Positions 1-8,034 of a stretch of DNA of 11,160 nt are shown here, piece by piece; position 1 is the first letter of the stretch; each line of letters begins with the position of its first letter. The notes beneath the pieces are model-generated. The model was not told where the DNA came from. It did not search any database and was given only the letters and a program-made list of their open reading frames with translations. A program made the translations under genes and the position numbers. This DNA is from JANLTP01 sp031363055 (GTDB taxonomy: Bacteria; Pseudomonadota; Gammaproteobacteria; Burkholderiales; Burkholderiaceae_E), in contig JANLTP010000194.1 in NCBI GenBank assembly GCA_031363055.1, forward strand, positions 1-11,160. The letters are read 5' to 3'.

Positions 1-2037
1 CATGACGGTCAGCAGTTCTTCAATATGAGCGTCGAGTTGCTCGGGGTCGCGCCATAGAAACAGTTCGGCCCGCAGGTACGGATAGATGCGTGCAGTGATG
101 CGACGCAGTCGCGACAGCTCGATCGATTCATGTCGAACGATGAGTGCCGCCAGCAGCGACGGTATTGCCACGGCATGGACGATGTTGTTGCGAAAATAGC
201 CGAGTAGCTTGGCTTTCTCGGGGTCAGCCTCGATCTGGCCAATGGAGATCGCTGGCGCCCTTTGAATCGTCGCCAGACGCAGCCCGTAGTCAATGATCTG
301 GCGGCCATTCATGAGCGTCATCTGCTGGCGATTGGAATAGGGCACCGTGCGCATCAGTGACTGGATGCCATCGATCAGATGTTCGAGCAGTGCGGCATCG
401 ATGCCGGCACTCGATCCGTTACCGAGCGCCAGCGCAATCAAGTTGATCGGATTGATGACCAATGCCGAATTGATTCGGGTGACGACACTGCGCGCGAGTC
501 GGCTGACTGATGACTTCGAATCCGGCTCGTTCAGGCTCACGTAGTCCTCGATTCGAAGCGGCTCACCAATGTTGACATGGACGCGGCCGAACTGTTCGCG
601 CAACGATCGCAGGGAGCGCACCACACCCATGACTGACTCGCGCTTCTTGGCTTGCCCCGCCAACTCGGCCGCGTAGCTGTTACCTTCAAAGACGCGCTCG
701 TAACCGATATAAATCGGAATGAACACAATCGGTCGGGTCGGGCCGCGCAGCCAACTCTCGACGGTCATGGCCAGCAGCCCTAGCTTGGGTGGCAAGGTGC
801 GCCCGGTCCGGCTGCGCCCACCCTCGACGAAGTACTCGATCGGAAAGCCACGTGCAATCAGCGTGTGCAAATACTCTCCGAACACCTGACCATAGAGCGC
901 ATCGCCCTTGAAGCTGCGTCGCAGGAAAAATGCGCCACCACGGCGCAGCAGCGCGCCGATGACGGGCAGATTCAGATTTTCACCGGCGGCAATGTGCGGG
1001 ATCTGCAGGCCTCTTTGGTAAATGACATAAGAGAGCAGCAGATAGTCGATATGACTGCGATGGCAGGGCAGGTAGATCAGTTCGGCGCCGTTCGCCACTT
1101 TCGGAATGTCGTCGAAGCCGTGGATGTCGACGCCGTCGTAAATCCGGTTCCACAAGCGCGACAAGCCAATGTCGTAAGCACGAATGAACGGATAGGAATA
1201 ATCGGAGGCAATTTCAAACGCCAGCTTGCGCGCACGCAGCTCGACAGTAACCGGGTTCTTTTTCTGCTCAATGGCTTCCGAGGCAATGCCGTCCTGGACG
1301 GTGGCGCTGGCGACCACGTCGTTGACCAGAACCTGGCGGTGCGACAGGTTCGGTCCGAGTACCCGTTCGCGTTCGCGTTTGAACTCGGCTCTCAATAATC
1401 GGGCGATCCGTCGCAAGGCAACACCGGCATCGCGATTTTCACCAAGGCTGGCTTGCAATGAGATCGGTGTACCGAACTTCAGCAAGGTCTGACGGCCGTG
1501 AATCAGCAGACGCAAGCCCTGGCTGAAGAAGCCCGGGGTGACCCAGTTATCGGCAAACAAGGCCTTGATCAGTGAATCCTGATTGATCGGTGAACGACCC
1601 CAGAAAATGCTCACGGGCACAATCTGGATATCGCGGCTGGCATCGACGCAGGCCATTTGTACCAGCCGCGTCAATCGATCGGAATAGCGATAGGCGTCGC
1701 GTTGCAATGGCGACGGCTGACCACGTCGCGTAAGAAAGAAAAATCGGCTGCGCGGAAGAACAGATGCCGGGCCGCCTGCCAGTGCCGCGCTCCCCGCGTT
1801 CGTCGCAGCGCTCCCCGCGTTCGTTGCAGACGGCAATCCGAGTTGATTGACCGCCTCATCGAGTACCAGCAACGCCGAGAACTGGCGAATATGCAGTGCG
1901 TAGAAAACCGGTTTGTCATGACTGAGGACCAGGGCACCACCGAGTTCAGGGATTGTCTTGAAGCGAACGACGCGCAGCAGGAGCGTCTGCAGGAGTTTGA
2001 ACACATAGCGATTGATCTCGAACGGGTCTACCGCCAT
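1..2037 (-). CDS. plsB: Glycerol-3-phosphate 1-O-acyltransferase PlsB, 3' end cut by window edge
   Basis: PlsB transfers an acyl chain to sn-glycerol-3-phosphate at the inner membrane, the first step of phospholipid synthesis. My translation gives 679 residues open at the left edge; the E. coli protein has 807, so about 130 C-terminal residues lie outside. All four acyltransferase blocks are visible: HRSHID (326-331, catalytic His326 and Asp331), GAFFLRRSFKG (368-378), FVEGGRSRTG (403-412) and FIPIYIGYE (439-447). Further on, FRNNIVHAMAVPSLLAAL matches the conserved PlsB segment. The ATG at 2037-2035 is the only plausible start near the N-terminus: the frame is closed upstream by TGA at 2070-2068 and no other start codon lies between. 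No strong ribosome binding site is seen. The gene follows ppx by 13 nt and is probably cotranscribed with it. An Ala/Gly/Ser-rich insert near residues 70-84 is described separately. Confidence 0.95.
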   Translation of the reverse strand, partial: MAVDPFEINRYVFKLLQTLLLRVVRFKTIPELGGALVLSHDKPVFYALHIRQFSALLVLDEAVNQLGLPSATNAGSAATNAGSAALAGGPASVLPRSRFFFLTRRGQPSPLQRDAYRYSDRLTRLVQMACVDASRDIQIVPVSIFWGRSPINQDSLIKALFADNWVTPGFFSQGLRLLIHGRQTLLKFGTPISLQASLGENRDAGVALRRIARLLRAEFKRERERVLGPNLSHRQVLVNDVVASATVQDGIASEAIEQKKNPVTVELRARKLAFEIASDYSYPFIRAYDIGLSRLWNRIYDGVDIHGFDDIPKVANGAELIYLPCHRSHIDYLLLSYVIYQRGLQIPHIAAGENLNLPVIGALLRRGGAFFLRRSFKGDALYGQVFGEYLHTLIARGFPIEYFVEGGRSRTGRTLPPKLGLLAMTVESWLRGPTRPIVFIPIYIGYERVFEGNSYAAELAGQAKKRESVMGVVRSLRSLREQFGRVHVNIGEPLRIEDYVSLNEPDSKSSVSRLARSVVTRINSALVINPINLIALALGNGSSAGIDAALLEHLIDGIQSLMRTVPYSNRQQMTLMNGRQIIDYGLRLATIQRAPAISIGQIEADPEKAKLLGYFRNNIVHAVAIPSLLAALIVRHESIELSRLRRITARIYPYLRAELFLWRDPEQLDAHIEELLTVM
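1787..1828. repeat. In-frame 21-bp tandem duplication inside plsB
   Basis: Two adjacent 21-base copies (1787-1807 and 1808-1828) differ at one base (c/t at positions 1804/1825). Read on the minus strand they encode two ATNAGSA heptapeptides in the N-terminal region of PlsB, around residues 70-84. The unit is a multiple of three, so the reading frame is kept. The duplicated segment sits in an Ala/Gly/Ser-rich stretch between more conserved parts and probably lengthens a loop. Confidence 0.9.
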
Positions 2038-2050
2038 GTCGGGTGTCCGG

Positions 2051-3550
2051 TCAGCTCTTGGAGTAAGTCACTTCGTCAAAAACCCCCAACTCGCTCCAGG
2101 CCTCGGCCTCGGCGCCGAGGCTCTCGTCGGATAAGGCATGAGCATCGGCCCAATCGCGGGTCACCGTGATTCGTACGCGCTCGCGCTTGAGGGTCAGCGT
2201 CGGCAGTTGACCTTCCTCGTGATCGCGACGACGATGCAAGATACTCGCCAAGCGAAGACACAGGACCATCAGCCAATCGATCGGCTCGCTGATGACATTT
2301 CGAAGTTTGCGTAGCCCACCAGTCTGACCGAGCGCGAGACTGGCCATCTGCGATTGCTCGTCGCGGGCAAATCCGGGCATGTCCGAGTTCTGCAGGATGT
2401 AGGCCGAGTGTTTATGAAAGTCTTCATGCGAGATCGTCATGCCGATTTCGGCCAATCGCGCCGACCACGATAACAATTGCGAACGACGCGCGATTTCTGC
2501 CTCCGGCGCGCGCGCCAGTTGCGCAAACAGGCCGCGCGCCGTCTCGGCCAGCACAGCACCGTGCTTCTCATCGACGTTGTAGCGTGCGACCAACTGCACC
2601 ACCGTGATTTCGCGCATATCAGCGCCCGCCGAGCGGCCCATCAGATCGTACAGAACGCCTTGTCGCAGGGCACCGTTGCAGTAACGCATCGAATCAACCC
2701 CGAGCTCATCGAACACCGCGCACAGCGCGGCCAGACCACCGGCCAGCACCGGCCGACGTTCGGGCTTGAGCCCCTCGATTCGGACCCGATCAACCTGTCC
2801 GGCCTTGATCAGCAGCTCGGTGAGTCGAGTCAGGTGCTCACGCGTCAGAATGTCGGTCGCGAAGCTCGACTGCACAGCCTGAGTCAGTGCTTTGGCCGTG
2901 CCTGATGTGCCGACCGCGTAACCCCAGCCGTGCTGGCGGTATTTGAGCGCAATCGGCGCCAGGATGGCCCGCGCCGTATAGAGGGCATGCGCGAAATTCT
3001 CGGCATTGACTTGACCCTCCTTGAAGAAATGTTGGGACAAACTGACGCAACCGACGTTGGCTGACTCCAGCAGTGCGGCATGGTAGTCGCGCCCGACAAT
3101 ACATTCGGTGGAGCCGCCGCCAATATCGACCACCAGTCGGTTGACGCCGTCGACCGGTAGCGCGTGGGCAGCGCCGACGTAGATGAGCCGTGCTTCCTCC
3201 TGACCGGCGATGACCTGGATCGGAAAGCCCAGCGCCTTTTCGGCCTGGCTCAGCACCTCGCGAGCATTGTGCGCTACTCGCAAGGTGTTGGTCGCTACGG
3301 CTCGAACCGCGTCGGGTCGAAACGAGCGAAGTCGTTCGCCAAAGCGATGCAGGGCGGTGAAGGCGCGTTGTTGTGACGCCTCGTCGAGCAGGCCGTCCTT
3401 GCCCAACCCGGCAGCCAATCGGACCGACTCCTTCAGACTGTCGATCGGCATGACCTGGTCACCCAGTTCATGAGACTCGATCCGGCCGACCAGCAAGCGG
3501 AAACTATTCGAGCCGAGATCTACGGCTGCCAGCAAACGACGGTCGGGCAT
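2051..3550 (-). CDS. ppx: Exopolyphosphatase, Ppx/GppA family
   Basis: Ppx removes terminal phosphates from inorganic polyphosphate; close relatives (GppA) hydrolyse pppGpp. The protein is 499 residues, close to the roughly 510 of E. coli Ppx. It has the ASKHA nucleotide-binding fold: phosphate-1 motif DLGSNSFRLL (11-20), catalytic-base region GQEEARLIY (116-124, with the catalytic Glu at 118 or 119) and phosphate-2 motif DIGGGSTE (142-149). A C-terminal helical HD-like region includes HEDFHKHSAYIL (375-386). The start ATG at 3550 places the ASKHA motif at the usual distance from the N-terminus, although no good ribosome binding site is visible. It is divergent from ppk1 and lies 13 nt upstream of plsB. 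The length with a C-terminal HD-like half, and the ppk1 neighbour, favour Ppx over GppA, but dual activity cannot be excluded. Confidence 0.93.
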   Translation of the reverse strand: MPDRRLLAAVDLGSNSFRLLVGRIESHELGDQVMPIDSLKESVRLAAGLGKDGLLDEASQQRAFTALHRFGERLRSFRPDAVRAVATNTLRVAHNAREVLSQAEKALGFPIQVIAGQEEARLIYVGAAHALPVDGVNRLVVDIGGGSTECIVGRDYHAALLESANVGCVSLSQHFFKEGQVNAENFAHALYTARAILAPIALKYRQHGWGYAVGTSGTAKALTQAVQSSFATDILTREHLTRLTELLIKAGQVDRVRIEGLKPERRPVLAGGLAALCAVFDELGVDSMRYCNGALRQGVLYDLMGRSAGADMREITVVQLVARYNVDEKHGAVLAETARGLFAQLARAPEAEIARRSQLLSWSARLAEIGMTISHEDFHKHSAYILQNSDMPGFARDEQSQMASLALGQTGGLRKLRNVISEPIDWLMVLCLRLASILHRRRDHEEGQLPTLTLKRERVRITVTRDWADAHALSDESLGAEAEAWSELGVFDEVTYSKS

Positions 3551-3659
3551 GGACTGAAGCGCCTAACTCGGCGGAAAATGGCGATTCCCGAGCCTTGCCT
3601 GTTCGCAGGTGGCCTGGCACGCCATCAATTCGTCATATTTGTAGAGCAGACTCATCAGG
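3551..3659. other. Divergent ppx-ppk1 intergenic region
   Basis: This 109-bp gap separates the divergent ppx and ppk1 start codons and must hold at least one promoter for each unless transcription starts inside the genes. I looked for sigma-70 hexamers on both strands and found none with acceptable spacing. The AT-rich spot near 3634-3640 (CATATTT) is the best -10-like candidate for ppk1 but lacks a matching -35. A GTCAT at 3632-3636 resembles half of a Pho box, but no second half lies 11 bp away. Confidence 0.5.
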
Positions 3660-5774
3660 ATGAACGCACCCGGTTTGAACGCGCTAGCGCTGATGCTTGG
3701 CTCCTTCGCAGGACTGCCCCCCGCCGGCGGCACCCGTCTACTCGATCGCGAACTCGGCATTCTGGCTTTCAATGAACGAGTGCTCGCACTGGCTGAGAAC
3801 CCTGGCGAACCGCTACTGGAGCGGCTTCGTTTTGTGACCATTGTATCGAGTAACCTCGACGAATTGTTCGAGATACGGGTCGCCGAACTCAAGGAGATCG
3901 ACTTCGCCGGCAAGGCCGAGGCAGCAACGGCGCGGGCCAGCATTGCGGCGATTACCGAGCGCACCCGGCGTTTGCTGGAGCGGCAATATCGACTGCTCAA
4001 TGACGTGTTGCTGCCCGAGATGGCCGCGCAGGGCATCGTGTTCCACCCTTCAAAGGATTGGACCGATGCCCAGCAGCAGTGGGCAGAGCTGACCTTTTTG
4101 TCTGAAATTGAGCCGCTGCTGACCCCGATTGCCTTGGATCGGGCTCATCCGTTTCCGCAGATTCTGAACAAGAGCCTGAACTTCGTCGTGGAGCTCGAGG
4201 GTACCGATGCCTTCGGGCGCAAGGCCGACATTGCGATCGTGCAGGCGCCGCGCGCGCTGCCGCGCATCTTGAGCGTACCGCAGTCGGTATCCGGCGCGCC
4301 GCATGGACTGATGTTGTTGACCTCGGTGGTTCAGGGCTTTGTGGCGCGACTCTTTCCGGGCATGTTGATCCGCTCGTTGAATCAGTTTCGGGTGACGCGA
4401 AACAGTGACCTGTTTGTAGACGAAGAAGAAGTGACCGATCTGAGAACGGCGCTGCAGGGCGAGTTGCCGCAACGTCAGTTTGGCGACAGTGTTCGACTCG
4501 AAGTATCAGCCGGCTGTCCGGAGTCGGTCATTGCCCGCCTGTTGACGGTGTTTGAATTGAGCGAGACTGATTGTTTCCGGGTCAACGGTCCGGTCAATTT
4601 GAGCCGACTCTCGCAAGTACTCGATCTGGTCGATCGCGATGACCTCAAGTATCCGGGCTTCGCGCCAGCCGTGCCGACCAGCATTCGCGATGGCGATCTG
4701 TTTGCCGCCATCCGGCGCCAGGATATTTTGCTGCATCATCCGTATGAGTCGTTCGCGCCGGTACTCGATTTTCTGCGCAGCGCCGCCATCGATCCGCAAG
4801 TGGTCGCGATTCGCCAAACTGTATACCGCACCGGCGCCGACTCGGCGTTGATGGACTCACTGGTCAAGGCCGCACGCGCCGGCAAGGAGGTCACCGTGGT
4901 GGTGGAGCTGATGGCGCGTTTCGACGAGGAAACCAATATCAACTGGGCAGCCCAGCTCGAGCAGGCCGGTGCTCATGTCGTCTACGGTGTGGTCGGACAC
5001 AAGACTCATGCCAAGATGGCCATGGTGATTCGTCGTGAGCAGGGCGTACTCAAACGTTATGTGCATCTGGGCACCGGCAACTATCACCCACGCACGGCAC
5101 GACTCTATGAGGACTTCGGACTGTTTACCGCTGACCCTACCATTTGCGCTGATGTCCATGAAATTTTTCGACGACTGACTGGCATTGGTCAGGGCGCTGA
5201 TCTGGCCGCGCTGTTGCAGGCACCGTTCACCTTGCATAAAACTGTGTTGTCCTCGATCGCGCGCGAAACCCATGAAGCACTGCAGGGGCGGCGCGGTTAT
5301 CTGGCTGCCAAGGTTAATGCACTACTCGATGCCGAGGTCATCGAAGCGCTGTACGCAGCCAGCCAGGCCGGCGTCAAAGTCGACCTGATTGTGCGCGGGG
5401 TCTGCGCGTTGCGCCCCGGCATAGCGGGCCTGTCAGAGAACATCCGGGTGCGATCGATCGTCGGTCGATTTCTCGAGCACAGTCGCGTTTATTATTTCTG
5501 GAATGCCGGCAAGCAGGATGTCTGGCTCTCATCGGCCGACTGGATGGAACGCAATTTTCACCGTCGGGTTGAAACCGCCTTTCCGATTCGCGATCGGAAG
5601 CTCAAGCGTCGCGTCATTCTCGAGGCGATCAACGAGCATCTCGCCGACAACACTTCGGCTTGGTTGATGGATTCAAACGGTGGTTACAGCCGGCGTCGGC
5701 GCAGCAAAGTGCTGCGTAATTCACAACAACGTTTGTTGGCACGCCTTACGGCTTGCAATCAATTTTCAACGTGA
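3660..5774 (+). CDS. ppk1: Polyphosphate kinase 1
   Basis: PPK1 reversibly polymerises the gamma-phosphate of ATP into inorganic polyphosphate through a phosphohistidine intermediate. The 704-residue protein is slightly longer than E. coli PPK (688). Conserved points line up with a constant offset of 15: Arg390 (VYRTG) and Arg420 (MARFDEE) match E. coli Arg375 and Arg405, and His450 (GHKTHAKM) and His469 (VHLGTGNY) match the phosphorylated His435 and the second active-site His454. The N-terminal domain begins with RELGILAFNERVL (30-42) and has SSNLDELFEIRV (63-74). The C-terminal domain has LVRGVCALRPG and LSSADWMERN. The ATG at 3660 is the first start after an in-frame TAG at 3642-3644. It lacks a well-spaced ribosome binding site, and an ATG at 3693 (residue 12) is an alternative that keeps every conserved motif. 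Its 3' end overlaps the convergent protease gene by 29 bp. Confidence 0.96.
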   Translation: MNAPGLNALALMLGSFAGLPPAGGTRLLDRELGILAFNERVLALAENPGEPLLERLRFVTIVSSNLDELFEIRVAELKEIDFAGKAEAATARASIAAITERTRRLLERQYRLLNDVLLPEMAAQGIVFHPSKDWTDAQQQWAELTFLSEIEPLLTPIALDRAHPFPQILNKSLNFVVELEGTDAFGRKADIAIVQAPRALPRILSVPQSVSGAPHGLMLLTSVVQGFVARLFPGMLIRSLNQFRVTRNSDLFVDEEEVTDLRTALQGELPQRQFGDSVRLEVSAGCPESVIARLLTVFELSETDCFRVNGPVNLSRLSQVLDLVDRDDLKYPGFAPAVPTSIRDGDLFAAIRRQDILLHHPYESFAPVLDFLRSAAIDPQVVAIRQTVYRTGADSALMDSLVKAARAGKEVTVVVELMARFDEETNINWAAQLEQAGAHVVYGVVGHKTHAKMAMVIRREQGVLKRYVHLGTGNYHPRTARLYEDFGLFTADPTICADVHEIFRRLTGIGQGADLAALLQAPFTLHKTVLSSIARETHEALQGRRGYLAAKVNALLDAEVIEALYAASQAGVKVDLIVRGVCALRPGIAGLSENIRVRSIVGRFLEHSRVYYFWNAGKQDVWLSSADWMERNFHRRVETAFPIRDRKLKRRVILEAINEHLADNTSAWLMDSNGGYSRRRRSKVLRNSQQRLLARLTACNQFST

Positions 5775-6954
5775 AGTCGCGCGCCATCTCGGCGAGTTTC
5801 TGAGTCTCGAGCCGGCTGCCCGCCTCGACGGCGGCTTGTGCAAGATTCTCCGATTGCAGGAACTTGCCGATGAGTTCCGGCCGGACCGCAAAGTTGATGT
5901 TTTGCGGAATATCGCCGGTCAGCACCAGCGCCCGCAGTGCATCGAGTTTGGCGACTACCAGGCCGACCAGATTGCCGCTGCGATCCAGCAAGGGGCCGCC
6001 GCTGTTGCCCGGCTGCACCGGCGCCGAGACCTGCATCTGGGTGGTGTTATTGGCGAGGCCCGACAATGAATTGACAATGCCGTCGGTCACGATCAGGTCC
6101 GAGGACAGTACGCCTTGCAGCGGAAATCCGGCCACCATCACCGACTCGCCGATGGTTGCGCGGCTTCGCAAGCGCGGTATGGCGACCGAGGGCAATCCCA
6201 GCGCCTCGAGTAGCGCGAGATCGGTGCTGGTGTCGTTCTTGCGCACGCGGGCTGGGTAGCGTTGGCCGGCGAGCAGCACATCGATCGAGGAACAACGCGA
6301 CACCACATGATTGTTGGTCAGTGCCAGGCCGGCTGCGATGATGACGCCGCTGCCCGAACCGCCGCGTGGCGGCGCACCCGGTACACCCGCCGTGATGGGT
6401 CGTTGCGACGCGCAGGCGCGCGTCATGACGGTCTCACGCGACGTATTGGCAACGATCGGCAAGATCGGCCCGGCGGTCGGATTGCTGGCGATGCGCTGGG
6501 TCGCCAGTTGATCGGAGTAGTCGTCAGCGCCCAGCAACTGCACGGTTCGCGCGCTGCAATCGAACTGGGTCCAGACGCCGCGCGCCAGGGTCTGGCGGGC
6601 GTTGCCCTGGGCGGCGGCAAAAACATTGAGTTCACGAGCACGGCTGACAGCACCGGTCCGTGTCAGTGAATTGTTGAGGGTAAACACCAGCCATTGGGCG
6701 CCGGCGGCCGGTGTATTGGTGCCTGCATAGGTCCAGCCGCGAGGTTCGAGATAGGTCCGAATCAGTTTGATTGTGCTGTCGTCGAAGCGCTTGACTTCGT
6801 TCTCGGGCACGGCGCCTGGTGCGCTCTGGGATGATGCGCCCTGGGTTGCTGCACCCGGCGGTATCGAACTCTGCGGCGTCACACACGCCGCCAGGGTAAT
6901 GGCGGCCAAGGCCGCGAGCATCGCAGAGAAAAATCTGACTGAAAACAAATGCAT
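5746..6954 (-). CDS. Predicted lipoprotein, trypsin-like (S1C/DegP-like) serine protease
   Basis: The 402-residue product starts with a basic and hydrophobic segment ending in the lipobox LAAC, so Cys24 is the likely lipidation site and the protein is probably anchored in the periplasm or outer membrane. A Ser/Ala/Pro-rich linker follows (25-50). Residues about 55-180 form an extra domain with AQWLVFTL and WTQFDCSARTVQLL, reminiscent of surface-adhesin-E-like domains; that resemblance is tentative. The protease domain has the full triad: His216 in LTNNHVV, Asp245 in TSTDLALLE and Ser318 in QPGNSGGPLLD. No PDZ domain follows, unlike DegP/DegS. Four cysteines (133, 181, 221, 400) remain after lipobox removal and could form disulfides. 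The ATG at 6954 is the only start after an upstream TAA (6984-6982), apart from internal Met12. The substrate is unknown. It is a solitary gene, tail-to-tail with ppk1. Confidence 0.88.
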   Translation of the reverse strand: MHLFSVRFFSAMLAALAAITLAACVTPQSSIPPGAATQGASSQSAPGAVPENEVKRFDDSTIKLIRTYLEPRGWTYAGTNTPAAGAQWLVFTLNNSLTRTGAVSRARELNVFAAAQGNARQTLARGVWTQFDCSARTVQLLGADDYSDQLATQRIASNPTAGPILPIVANTSRETVMTRACASQRPITAGVPGAPPRGGSGSGVIIAAGLALTNNHVVSRCSSIDVLLAGQRYPARVRKNDTSTDLALLEALGLPSVAIPRLRSRATIGESVMVAGFPLQGVLSSDLIVTDGIVNSLSGLANNTTQMQVSAPVQPGNSGGPLLDRSGNLVGLVVAKLDALRALVLTGDIPQNINFAVRPELIGKFLQSENLAQAAVEAGSRLETQKLAEMARDFTLKIDCKP

Positions 6955-7039
6955 CGAAAGTTCGAAACGCGCTTCGCCGATTTAAAAGGTGTCGAAGTCG
7001 AGAACAGTTTCGGCCAACACGTCCTGTTGCCTCGACAGC

Positions 7040-7067
7040 AGTATAGTGCGGCTGACGCACTTGCGAA
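7040..7067 (-). promoter_or_regulatory. Candidate sigma-70 promoter for the lipoprotein protease gene
   Basis: Reading the minus strand, TTCGCA (7067-7062; 4 of 6 matches to the -35 consensus) is followed after 16 nt by TATACT (7045-7040; 5 of 6 matches to -10). It would give a leader of roughly 80 nt before the ATG at 6954. On the plus strand the same spot reads TATAGT (7042-7047), so it could in principle serve the divergent YkgJ-like gene too, but no good -35 is present in that direction. Confidence 0.4.
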
Positions 7068-7119
7068 CATTCCCATCAGAACCGAAAAGCAGGCTCGCTA
7101 ACCACTTTTGCTCATCTCC

Positions 7120-7410
7120 ATGCTTGTGAACTGCCGCCCGCTGTGTGGCGCCTGTTGTATTGCGCCCTCAATCAATTCGCCGATTCCGGGCATGCCGCTC
7201 GGCAAGCCGGCCGGGGTGCGTTGTATTCAATTGACTGAGGATATGCGCTGCGCACTGTTTGGAATGCCGCAGCGACCGAGCTTTTGCGGCGGATTGCAGC
7301 CGTCGGCGTCAATGTGCGGGCAAACCCGTGATCAGGCAATAAGCTGGCTTGCCGAACTCGAGCTATTGACAGCCCCTGCGGCCGCTCTCAAGGCCGCTTG
7401 TACACGCTGA
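7120..7410 (+). CDS. YkgJ-like cysteine-cluster protein
   Basis: The 96-residue product carries a dense cysteine pattern: C5-x3-C9-x2-CC (12-13), then Cys35, Cys44, Cys56 and Cys66. These surround the segment GACCIAPSINSPIPGMPLGK and the downstream RCALFG and QPSASMCG motifs. This matches the short YkgJ/zinc- or iron-chelating cysteine-cluster family, whose biochemical role is poorly defined; metal or Fe-S binding is usually assumed. I chose the ATG at 7120, which begins MLVNCRP; an in-frame TTG at 7108 would add four residues, and neither has a clear ribosome binding site. It is divergent from the protease gene and overlaps the convergent DUF3299 gene by 23 bp. A possible metal link with the neighbouring transporter cluster is inference only. 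Confidence 0.8.
   Translation: MLVNCRPLCGACCIAPSINSPIPGMPLGKPAGVRCIQLTEDMRCALFGMPQRPSFCGGLQPSASMCGQTRDQAISWLAELELLTAPAAALKAACTR
7378..7397. other. GC-rich hairpin at a convergent gene junction
   Basis: GCGGCC (7378-7383) and GGCCGC (7392-7397) form a perfect 6-bp stem around an 8-nt loop. The hairpin sits where the YkgJ-like and DUF3299 genes overlap, and its loop contains part of the DUF3299 stop codon. It could slow transcription from both sides, but no T-tract follows in either direction, so a standard intrinsic terminator is not supported. Confidence 0.35.
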
Positions 7411-8014
7411 CCGTCGGATTTTTCAGAAGGTAACCGGCCTGACCCATGCTGGTCGTGCTCGATACAGTCTCCAGTTTGCCCTCCACCCAAACCGTTTCCA
7501 TAGCGCGCATGCCCTTCATCGGTTCAAGGGGCTTGACATGAATGATCTGGTTGGCGGGCGGCGGCGGCGTGTGAATACAAGCGCCAAAAAATGGCACCAA
7601 CAGGAATTCACCAATCGCTTGCGGCGTCATGTCGAGCGGTACCAGAAAGCCCATGATCTTGATGTTCTTGCCATTCAACGAGGGCTCGATCGGTGCTTCA
7701 TCAAACGCCTTGCGCATTTTCGCCATCGCTTCGACCGCGCGCGGGTCAGCGTCGCCACGAATCTCGTCAAGCTTCAGTTCTCGAAAGAGCTTGGCAACGT
7801 CCCAATTCTTTGGCACCAGTTCGGCCCATTCAATTTCCTTTGCCGCTTCTTTTGTTGCGTCCTTTGCTGCGGCCGTGGTGGTAGCCGGGGTCACAGTTGT
7901 AGTTGTTCGGGCTTGTGCCTGCGCCGTCGACGGAGGCACAAAAAGCCACGCCATTGCGATGAGCGAGAGCCGAGCAACGGTTACGATCCGAGCGATACTA
8001 ACAAACGTAGCCAT
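7388..8014 (-). CDS. DUF3299 family exported protein
   Basis: The 208-residue product has an N-terminal hydrophobic signal segment ending near AQAQA (31-35), predicting export to the periplasm. A Thr/Ala/Lys-rich linker follows (37-60). The DUF3299 core has EWAELVPKNW (62-71), KIMGFLVPLD (119-128) and the family hallmark GACIHTPPPPANQ (144-156), whose Cys146 and His148 are candidate metal ligands. The start ATG at 8014 lies 20 nt after the stop of the PIN toxin gene and has no visible ribosome binding site. Members of this family are often encoded with an ABC ATPase and an FtsX-like permease in zinc-related loci. Here those two genes lie upstream on the same strand, separated from it by the toxin-antitoxin pair. 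A role in metal handling is therefore plausible, but the molecular function is unknown. Confidence 0.85.
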   Translation of the reverse strand: MATFVSIARIVTVARLSLIAMAWLFVPPSTAQAQARTTTTVTPATTTAAAKDATKEAAKEIEWAELVPKNWDVAKLFRELKLDEIRGDADPRAVEAMAKMRKAFDEAPIEPSLNGKNIKIMGFLVPLDMTPQAIGEFLLVPFFGACIHTPPPPANQIIHVKPLEPMKGMRAMETVWVEGKLETVSSTTSMGQAGYLLKNPTVSVYKRP

Positions 8015-8034
8015 GAGGTTTTGCGAATTAAGTC

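Noticed and set aside
865..1398. 177-codon open frame on the plus strand
   Set aside because: It lies antisense to the strongly conserved catalytic core of plsB and its translation shows no recognisable motif.
3632..3655. Possible Pho box ahead of ppk1
   Set aside because: Only one GTCAT-like half is present; the second half expected 11 bp downstream is missing.
3563..4036. 157-codon minus-strand frame running from inside ppk1 into the ppx-ppk1 gap
   Set aside because: Most of it is antisense to ppk1. Its last 30 residues, starting MSLLYKYDEL, could form a small peptide ahead of ppx, but there is no ribosome binding site or family match.
5724..5738. CAACAA-CGT-TTGTTG inverted repeat near the ppk1 3' end
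   Set aside because: Weak AT-rich 6-bp stem inside coding sequence with no T-tract; not a credible terminator.
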